A stretch of DNA of 64,000 bases from the NCBI GenBank assembly GCA_011317545.1, contig WUJK01000002.1:2418001-2482000 (forward strand), in the 5' to 3' direction. The notes beneath the pieces are model-generated. The model had not been told where the DNA came from, did not search any database, and was given only the letters and a program-made list of their open reading frames with translations. A program made the position numbers and the translations under genes. This stretch comes from Coniella vitis (Eukaryota; Ascomycota; Sordariomycetes; Diaporthales; Schizoparmaceae). Of the stretch, positions 56,445 to 64,000 are shown piece after piece (the stretch's first letter is position 1; every line of letters begins with the position of its first letter).

Positions 56445-57831
56445 GGTCGCCAGCGAGCCTCCGCAAAGGATCTAAAGTAAAAAGGCACCTCACTAGAACA
56501 CCAAAAGCTGAAAAAGCACAACAGAGAATCTGACAGTATTGTCCCGTACCCGCATCCCATCGAATAGTCAGCAGGCAACACAGACACATATACATAGTAC
56601 TTAGCATGTAAACGCCGGCCACCCGAAACGCAAACGCCGATAGAGGCCCGGGCGGGGCGGGGCGGGACCGAATGCGCTTACCAATTCGATGTTAGTAATG
56701 CCGCGGTTCCCCTATGCGTAGTGGTTTTTTTTTTTTCTTTCTTTTTTTTCTTTTTTTGGTCGGTTTTGGGTTTTTCCCTCTTCTTGCTAATACATGGCTA
56801 CCCAGGTAGTTAACCCGGATTCCAAATAAATCCACTCCTTTCCCTGGGCCCGTTTACATGGTCATCGATTTTATCTGTCGTCGGCCCTGTTTCCATAACC
56901 CACATGTTCTGCCGAGATTCCGAGGTACGTTTACGTGCACATAGTAGTGCATACATAATTTGTGATGAACACGTGCGTGCATGGGATAGAGAGGGTTGCA
57001 ATATGCATCAAAAGGAAGGATTCTGGGAAAAGTGAGAAGGCCGGGTGGGGGGTGGGGTGCTGGTAAAAGCCCAAAGAAATACTAATCATCACGTCGCCAT
57101 GGCGTCGTTTATCTTTTGATACCTGCCTGCATTTGACAGCGGGAAAGAGTACCAATTTCATTTGAAAAAAGAGAGAGAGAGAGAAAGAGAAAAAAGAAGG
57201 CTTTTCTCGAAGATCCCGCATTCTAGCTTAGCCAAACGGGGACCCACCAATGACGTCTTGTTGAAGAAAAAAAAAAAAAAAAGGAACAAGCCGTCAAAAC
57301 TCATGGCACAATTCTTAAAACTATGCTACTATGATAGTACGTACCTAGTATACTATGGTAAAAATCCTTCATCTATGTAGATCCTTCATCCATAGACATA
57401 CGAGATAACTCTTGCATCACGAGCGATTATTTGCAAAGAATAGGCAGGTACACATGCTACACTATGTATTAGCCAAGCTCCACCCACTCGAGTCTCCTAT
57501 CTACGGATCGCAAAAAGACGTCATTGGTCTTGCCCACCCCCCCCCCCCCAAAAAAAAGAATCAACCATGACAGAAAGAAAAGGAGCAGAAGAAAGCCCGC
57601 AAAATTGGTGGATCTCATGTCTTGGAAAAAATACGATGAAAGGGTGGTGGTGGGTTGGCTCAGCAATCGAGGACGGAGGCCATGGCAGCCGCATGAGGTG
57701 AATGTGGATATAACTCTAGTAGCTCTGTACCGGTTCCCTTGCCCCTCCGCGCCGCCCCCCCGGCCTTCCCGTGGCAGCTTGATACTATGGTATAGAATAG
57801 ATTGCCATGAGATTTGTAACTTCTAGAAGAA

Positions 57832-57839
57832 TATATAAA
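57832..57839 (+). promoter_or_regulatory. TATA box of the alcohol dehydrogenase gene
   Basis: TATATAAA stands about 192 bp before the ATG and is followed by a C/T-rich stretch and then a CAA-repeat leader near 57950-57970. This layout suggests a strong, regulated promoter. Confidence 0.6.
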
Positions 57840-58030
57840 GAAGATCTTGGTACCCCTTCCTTTTCCTCTCTTTGTTCTGTCCTGTTTGGCTTCACACTCT
57901 TCCTTCCCAACTCGTCGCCAATATATACTCCAACATCGCCCACAACCTAACAACAACAACAACAACAACCACACACGAGAGGACAACGACCGAAGAAGAA
58001 GAAAAAAAAAGAAAAGAAATCCACTTCAAA

Positions 58031-59459
58031 ATGCCTTCTTTCACCGTCTTCAAGGGATCCAAGGATGGCAAGCCCGTCAAGGCCACCACCACCAAGCCAG
58101 ATGAGCTCACTGGCGACAAGTGTCTGGTCAAGATCACCGCCTCGGGCCTGTGCTACACCGACATCCACTACAAGAAGGCAGACATGGTGCTGGGCCACGA
58201 GGGCATCGGTGTCGTCGAGGCTGTGGGCCCCGACGTCAAGCAGCTCAAGAAGGGCGACCGCATTGGCTGGTAAGCCACAATCCTCCTTGTCCATACCACA
58301 CCCCCACCCACACACTGCAATTCATCCTTTTGCGCCTCTCAGGGGATGGGATCCGCTCTCCAAAGATCCCAAGCAAGATATTCAACGGCTGGCGTGTGTG
58401 CCTTGAATCGAGAAGAAGAAAAAAAGAAGAAGAAAAAACGCCATTCATCACAATGACGCAGTTTGATTCTCACTGCACCCCCCAAACGAATCACCATCCG
58501 CTAACATGTACGACTCTAGGGGTTACCAGCACGACAACTGCGGCCTGTGCAAGCTCTGCCTGACGGGCCAAGAGGTCTACTGTCCTGAGCGCCAAATGTA
58601 CGGCTACGCCGACCTGGACCAGGGTTCCTTTGGCTCCCACGCCGTCTGGCGCGAGGCCTTCCTGTTCAAGATCCCCGATGAGCTTAGCGACGAGGAGGCT
58701 GCCCCATTGTACGTTCTTTCCAGCGTGGAACCCCTCCTCACTTTCCTTTTCCTCCAATCCCAACTTCTTGCTATGACAAGGAGCAGCAGTAGCAGCAGCA
58801 GCAGCAGCAGCCGTTTGATGCAAAAATGTGATTTGTGGAAACAACAATAAGAGGGGAAACAAATGCTGACAGTCTTTCACCTCAGGATGTGCGCTGGCGC
58901 CACCGTCTGGTCGGCTCTGACAAGCTACAACACCAAGCCCACCGAGACAGTCGGCATCCTGGGCGTTGGCGGCCTGGGCCACCTGGCCATCCAGTTCGCC
59001 GCAAAGTTCGGCTGCCGCGTCGTGGTACTCTCGGGCAGCGACCGCAAGAAGGACGAGGCCATGCGCCTCGGCGCCCACGAGTTCATCGCGACCAAGGGCA
59101 AGGACAAGCTCCAAGTGTCGCAGAAGCTCGACCGTCTGCTCGTCACCACCTCGGCGCAGCCCGACTGGGCCCAGCTGACCTCCATCATGTTGCCCGGCTC
59201 GACCATCCACCCGCTGTCCGTCAGCAGTGGCGAGTTCACTTTCCCTTATGGTTTCTTGATTGAGCAGGGCATCACCATCCAGGGCAGTGTTGTTGCCCCG
59301 CGCCAGATCCACAGGGATATGTTGACATTTGCTGCTCGCAACGGCGTCAAGCCCGTTGTTCAGCAGTTCCCCATGACGGAGGAGGGTATCCAGGAGGCTA
59401 TTGACAAGCTTGAGAAGGGCGACGTTCACTTCCGCGCCGTGCTGAAGCCACAGCTGTAA
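58031..59459 (+). CDS. Zinc-dependent alcohol dehydrogenase
   Basis: This is a medium-chain zinc alcohol dehydrogenase, NAD(P)-dependent. Three exons (58031-58269, 58520-58708, 58886-59459) give 333 residues. Catalytic zinc ligands are Cys41, His56-Glu57 (GHEG) and probably Cys145 (MCAGATVW). The structural zinc site is Cys87, Cys90, Cys93 and Cys101. The cofactor loop is GVGGLG at 169-174. The loop between Cys41 and GHE is short, as in a subgroup of fungal and bacterial enzymes, which makes the substrate class (aliphatic, cinnamyl or other) uncertain. Introns of 250 and 177 nt are long for this locus, and the second holds a CAG repeat. No targeting signal is seen, so it is probably cytosolic. 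A TATA box lies about 192 bp upstream. Confidence 0.92.
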
Positions 59460-62400
59460 TTGCGCGCATTTCGATTTTGGTCTCATCTCAATTATCAGGA
59501 GCGTGGCGTTGGCTTGTCATTAGGGAGAACAAATAATGCATCTTGCTGTCGAAAGTGCATCTTGGTCATACCCATGTTGATTGGGACTGCGCTGGGCAGT
59601 CTTCATTCTCCGGTGGCCAAGGGCAGGTTTGATGTAAAGACACCATGAAGGGTATTTTTTGGCGATAGAACAGGGTTTTTGAAATAGAAAGAAGTTTCAG
59701 TCGCATCTCACGCATAAACTTGGTCATTCGTCCTATCCCGCGGTTAATTATCCCTTGTTGCTAGGCATTCATGCTCTTGTACACTGTCCAGTCTACCTGC
59801 CTACAAGCAAGCACTCTGCCACCTCCCGAGGGGGGGTGGGATGGTGTGCGCACTCTGGTGATACGCCAGAGCGCTGAAATGGGCCATAGTACAGCCCGTC
59901 AGCTGAGCATCATCATTCCTCACTGACTGTCGTTGCATAGAAGTGCATTTCGCTTCAGCTGTCGCGCCGAGGCAGTGCGTGGGAATGCGTGCGCCGTCGA
60001 GAACCTTTACGACGCGAATGGCATTCCCGTTCACTTCATCTTGCCATGGAATTTGGTGTGTAGCTTGGCAGGCTGACATGCAGTCCTGCGCAGCCACATG
60101 GCAATACTTTGGGCTCATGATGGCCACAGATGTAGCCGCGATGCCATCGAGGGGGAACGTGCGCAGCCACCTATCCTGCCCGCAATTTTGACTTTTTCTC
60201 TTCCTTTTTTTTTTACCCTTCTTTTACGGTTGCCTCGGTATCGACTTGGGAAAGCAAAAGTAATACTCTACCGCCACTAAGCCGTGGTCTGTACTGCAAT
60301 GTATACTTGGCATACATTTCCAGGAGACATGTTCAATCGTGTCATGGTCCATGGCAGCTTCGTTCGTTGCCCTTGACTTCTCTTGTCTGGCCCTGCTGGA
60401 ACAGCACTCAAGCTGTGTCAAGCAGGGTACCTGGGGCGGTCCGCTCTTGTCTGTTGTCCGGTTCCAGAAGCATTGCAAAAGCATAAAAATAGCCCGTCAC
60501 GGAGACTAACATATAGTTGTAATCTCGATGCTGCGGCATGTTTCCAATGCGCCCACTACCCGTTTCCGAGGTGCATTGAGTCTCTGGCCCGCGATGCTGT
60601 TCGGGTCTGGGAATAACAGCCACCGCCAGGGTCCAGATCGCAAGCAGCCTCCGCCTGGGCAAAGGGGCCACTTGTGGACTTTGTTCATTGCAGACTAGGA
60701 GAACCGGCTCTTGACAACAATATGGCGCGAGATCCACTCCCAAGGCTCTGCCGAAAGGCTTGTCCAGCTGAAGACCCCATGTCTGAGGGTATTCTCGATG
60801 ACGGCAAAACCGTGTCAAGCTTTGTTGTCGAGGTCTAGACTCGTATGGTATTCACTGCGCTCGAATCTGGACTGTACGTGCTTCTCCTTTTGCCTTCAAA
60901 GCGCCACACAAGGCCAAAAAGGAAGGGAGATAGCGTGCCCACTTGCAATCTGTAACGTCATTTCTTGTTCGGGTTTGTGGGAGGCTTTCTGTAGCGAATA
61001 CCGTATGTCAGTCCAGCCCAGACACATCAAACCACTTACAATGCTAACAAGCCGTCTGTTGACTCGGGACCTTGCTGCCAACTTAGCGCCGCGCAACAAA
61101 TCTACAAGCCGATGCTCCTTGTTGTCCAGACGACCGGAAAGAAACACAGAACCGGTCAAGGCGAATCACTTCGTGGTTTCGGGCAGGCCTGTGCTGCAAC
61201 TAGATTCCACGGTCATTTCGAGCTAGGGCCAGCAGTGCCAGGTGGGAAAAGGGGTTGAAACGATGTTGTTGCACCGTGCAACTGGTCCCTTGTGGAGCAA
61301 TATTTTTGGTTTGCAGTGGCCGTTCAGCGTTGTGGCTACCGGGAGGATGTTTTGGCAGGGTTCGAGGACGGCTGTAACGAGGGTAGGTGCATGAAGAGCC
61401 GCCTTCCCACCGCTCAAAACAGATGATGGCCATGCCTGGACAGACCCACTTGGTGGCATGAGCAGACGGGGAGGAACCTTGATGAGGAGAAAGCAGAACT
61501 GGACCGATGCTCGGTGCAATCACGGGGCGGCAGGCTGCTGGAGGTAGAGCCGTGCTCTAAGCCTCCTTATGGTTCGTTGTGTTGCGTGCCACGACCGTAT
61601 TCATACATAAAGTGCTCATAGCAAGGCTTGCCAGGCCTGTCGTTCATCACGCTTGTCGCTTCGATGCTCTGTTGTATATGGTAGCTTAGGTTAGTGGTTC
61701 CACTGTGAACGAATGTCCCGCGACTGGTCAATTTGCGCCCGTGTTCGCCGTGTCTCGGTGGGCGCGCCGTCCGATGTGAGCACGTACCACGAACAGCCTT
61801 TTTTTCATTTCCATTAGGGCTTCTTGGCCCCCCACCCCTGGGGGAGAGAGAGAGAGAGAGAGTGAGAGCAGCCTCCACAGAAGAGAATCAAGATCCAGCA
61901 GCCAACAGCAGTAGCGATGGTTTCCTTGGCACAACAAACCACCGTAGGTGCTGCCAAGGGACGCAGAGTAGGCTTAGCAGGGTGGCAGAAAGCTTGGCGG
62001 CTCGCGGGAAGCGTGCACGCGAGATTCTATGCCTTGCACTGGGTGCCTTGCTGAATCAGCCATCCCAGAACAGCAAGGCGCTGATGCGGCTTGCGGCGCG
62101 ACTGGCACCCAGACGGGTACTGCAGGTTACTGTGTGCACACATAGTATCTAGTACTATGTACATAGTAGTAGGAGCCGTACGATACGAGCGGTCAAGTAC
62201 ACAGTACTTCGCTCCTCGCTGCTCCTCGCTTCTCACTTGCTGAGCAGCGCGATCCAACCTGCAGGCACCGCAGCTGTCGAACGGCAGATCAGCTGGCCAG
62301 AACTGCCGCTCATCTCCCCAGCCTTCGGCGCCTCGTAATTCTCTCAAGATCCTCTCTTTCCCGAGTTGCATCTACAGGATCCAGATAGTTGTGCCCTCTT

Positions 62401-64000
62401 GCTTCAGTGTCAGAGTGCGTACTCTTGTCGTCTGGAGACGTAAGAACTGCCATACATGCAGGGCCAAGCGCTGCTGTGCACCTCAATCATTCGCCAGGCT
62501 GCCAATTTATTGCCAGCTTGGAACAACTAATGGTGGCTCGAGACCGGTACCGTATCAGCACGCAGCAAGTTGTCGTATGCACACTCCATCCTCGTGCAGC
62601 TGGTGTCGTCAACCACCAGTGGTACTGTCGGAGGCAGTGCTGGCTGTCATCAAAGGATACGCCAGGACGGCTTGTATCTGCTAGAGAACGAACGTAATCA
62701 CTATCGTGCTTGGCGCCACAGAGGGAACTACTTCTAGCAGGCGTCGTCATCAACAACCCTTTCCATGCATCCTTTTCCGGCTAACAAGCGTGGCAGAGAG
62801 GCATAGGTACCAATGTCCAAGTATGTAAATTGTTGAGGCCTTCTGGCTCTCTTGCTCGTTTCCTCCCTAGAGAGCCGTCATGTCGACATACGAGGCGGGA
62901 TGCACGGGTAGAAGACAATACTATGTAGTGTCTTTAGACACACGTGGCGACCTCGAGCCTGGCCTGTCGGAGATTCTGGCGGCAAACGGACGGCTCAAAC
63001 AGCATCACAACCTGAAAGTCCTTTCACCGCGCATGGCTGGTTGCTGTTTCGAGAGTCGAGGTTCTTTGCCGAAAGTCGCAACGGTCGAACACATGGACCA
63101 AAAGCAGACTGTGGGATAATCGTTCCGTTGTTTTCTGTGCAATGGCATACTGTGTTGCGTGGTGTGGCCGTTTGGCGAAAGGGAGCAGCAACAGAAGCAG
63201 AAGTGTCGGCTCGGGCAATCTTTCTCACAGTGAGAAAAGAGGCCACCCACCGCCAAGTGCCTCTGTCATAGTAATACTTTATACATAGTACATACTATGA
63301 TAGATAGCATGTACCCGGATACATGCTCTTTGCAGCAGGGGCTGGTGCAGCAGTGAGATTTTGATTGGTTGCTAGACTGGCTGCGCTGGGGAAGGCTTAC
63401 GCGTCCCCCAACACAGACTCAGCCGGGCACCCCTGCTAAGCGGACTGTGGCCTGCATGGGCCTCTAGTGAGCCTTCCCATTCGGGCCATTGGACCGTCCC
63501 GAAGCTCTGCCACACTGGGCGGGCTCAAGGCCAGCCCCGTCGCACCTGGTGGGGAAATGGGCGGAACTGTGAACTGACTTGAGGGCCCAGTTTCCCAGTC
63601 CCGTGGGTACGGGGCGTATCCCCGGGAAAGGGCAGGCCTGAGAATTCCAGCACAGCGCCAGCACCAGCCCCAGCCCCGGCACCGAGCACAGCTTTGCTTG
63701 GCTGGGCTCTGCGCGCCCAATACCCTAGCGCACCCCCGCCCAGGGGGACACAGCGCAGGCCTGAGAAAACCCCCGACTACCCCGACGAACTGCCCTCGCG
63801 CCCTCTGGCCTCATCAACTCCTCTTCTGTCTCCTGTTCTTGTTCCGCTACTGTTTCATGAACCTTTTCCCACCACCTACAATCCAAACCCACCTCTACAA
63901 TCCCATCTCCCACCAAAGCAACACCGCTATCCTCTTTCATCCTTTCAAAAATTTCTTGGATTTACTCAGCATTCACCATTTCCACAGGCCTGATCAACAT
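59460..64000. other. 4.5 kb gene-poor right end
   Basis: I see no supportable gene. Open frames are short, and the longest (60711-61226, 62880-63119) have no recognisable domain. TACATAGTA-type motifs occur at 62153, 62160, 62919 and 63282. The final 300 bp are C/T-rich and could be the promoter and leader of a plus-strand gene that starts beyond the window. Confidence 0.5.
62153..62168. repeat. Overlapping inverted TACTATGTACATAGTA palindrome
   Basis: TACTATGTA (62153-62161) and TACATAGTA (62160-62168) overlap by two bases and make a perfect 16-bp palindrome. A further near copy (CACATAGTA) lies just upstream near 62139. Confidence 0.9.

Larger units (their letters stand above)
54624..58030. 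other. 3.4 kb gene-poor region
   Basis: No supportable gene. It contains a G11 run at 55136-55146, an AT-dinucleotide tract at 55499-55521, a C10A23 tract at 56412-56444, a C-run with A7 near 57538-57557, and TACATAGTA-type motifs at 55552, 55573, 56161 and 56591. The right end is the promoter of the alcohol dehydrogenase gene. Confidence 0.55.

Noticed and set aside
60711..61226. Plus-strand open frame of 171 codons in the right-end region
   Set aside because: No domain and no codon pattern like the confirmed genes. It may be chance.
62880..63119. Short ATG-started frame of 79 codons
   Set aside because: Too short and without any recognisable feature; neighbours give no context.

Overview
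The window is nuclear DNA of a filamentous ascomycete, most likely a sordariomycete and probably hypocrealean (the order is an inference). Genes are split by short introns with GTRNGT-type donors and CTRAY-type branch sites. The gene content is fungal: a PRM1 fusion protein, a fused tryptophan synthase, a pepsin-type secreted protease and a yapsin-like protease. I support 17 protein-coding genes. I see no rRNA, tRNA, CRISPR array, transposase or reverse transcriptase.

Left part (1-18 kb): a gene-free lead-in, a secreted aspartic protease (2531-4123, +), an MGS1/WRNIP1 AAA ATPase (4745-6484, -), a small secreted proline-rich repeat protein (8461-9004, +), the mitochondrial Fe-S assembly protein ISA1 (10060-11042, -), an ARMH3/DUF1741 protein in six exons (12148-14709, -), and a mostly disordered protein with a helical, possibly LisH-like C-terminus (16061-18091, -). 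A 6.8 kb gap (18.1-24.9 kb) has no credible gene and is full of copies of the 9-mer TACATAGTA. It leads into a 1578-residue disordered protein (24923-29659, +).

Middle part (30-49 kb): a HAL2-like bisphosphate nucleotidase with a repeat-rich insert (-), divergent from a cytochrome P450 (+) whose frame is broken by one base; mitochondrial aspartate aminotransferase with a 3-nt and a 10-nt exon; a membrane-anchored aspartic protease; PRM1; and bifunctional tryptophan synthase with a perfect TGACTCA (CPC1/GCN4-type) site upstream.

Right part (49-64 kb): mitochondrial ribosomal protein bL28m (-), divergent from an uncharacterised 352-residue protein (+); a serine beta-lactamase-like hydrolase; a zinc alcohol dehydrogenase; and long gene-poor stretches up to the window end.

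The genes are mainly unlinked housekeeping functions: mitochondrial metabolism and translation, amino-acid synthesis, genome maintenance and cell fusion, with a few secreted or accessory enzymes between them. I see no biosynthetic cluster and no defence system. The most unusual signals are the intergenic-only TACATAGTA family (28 exact copies found by eye, none in a coding exon), the 3-nt microexon of the aminotransferase, the frame break in the P450, and the dipeptide-repeat insert in the HAL2-like enzyme.
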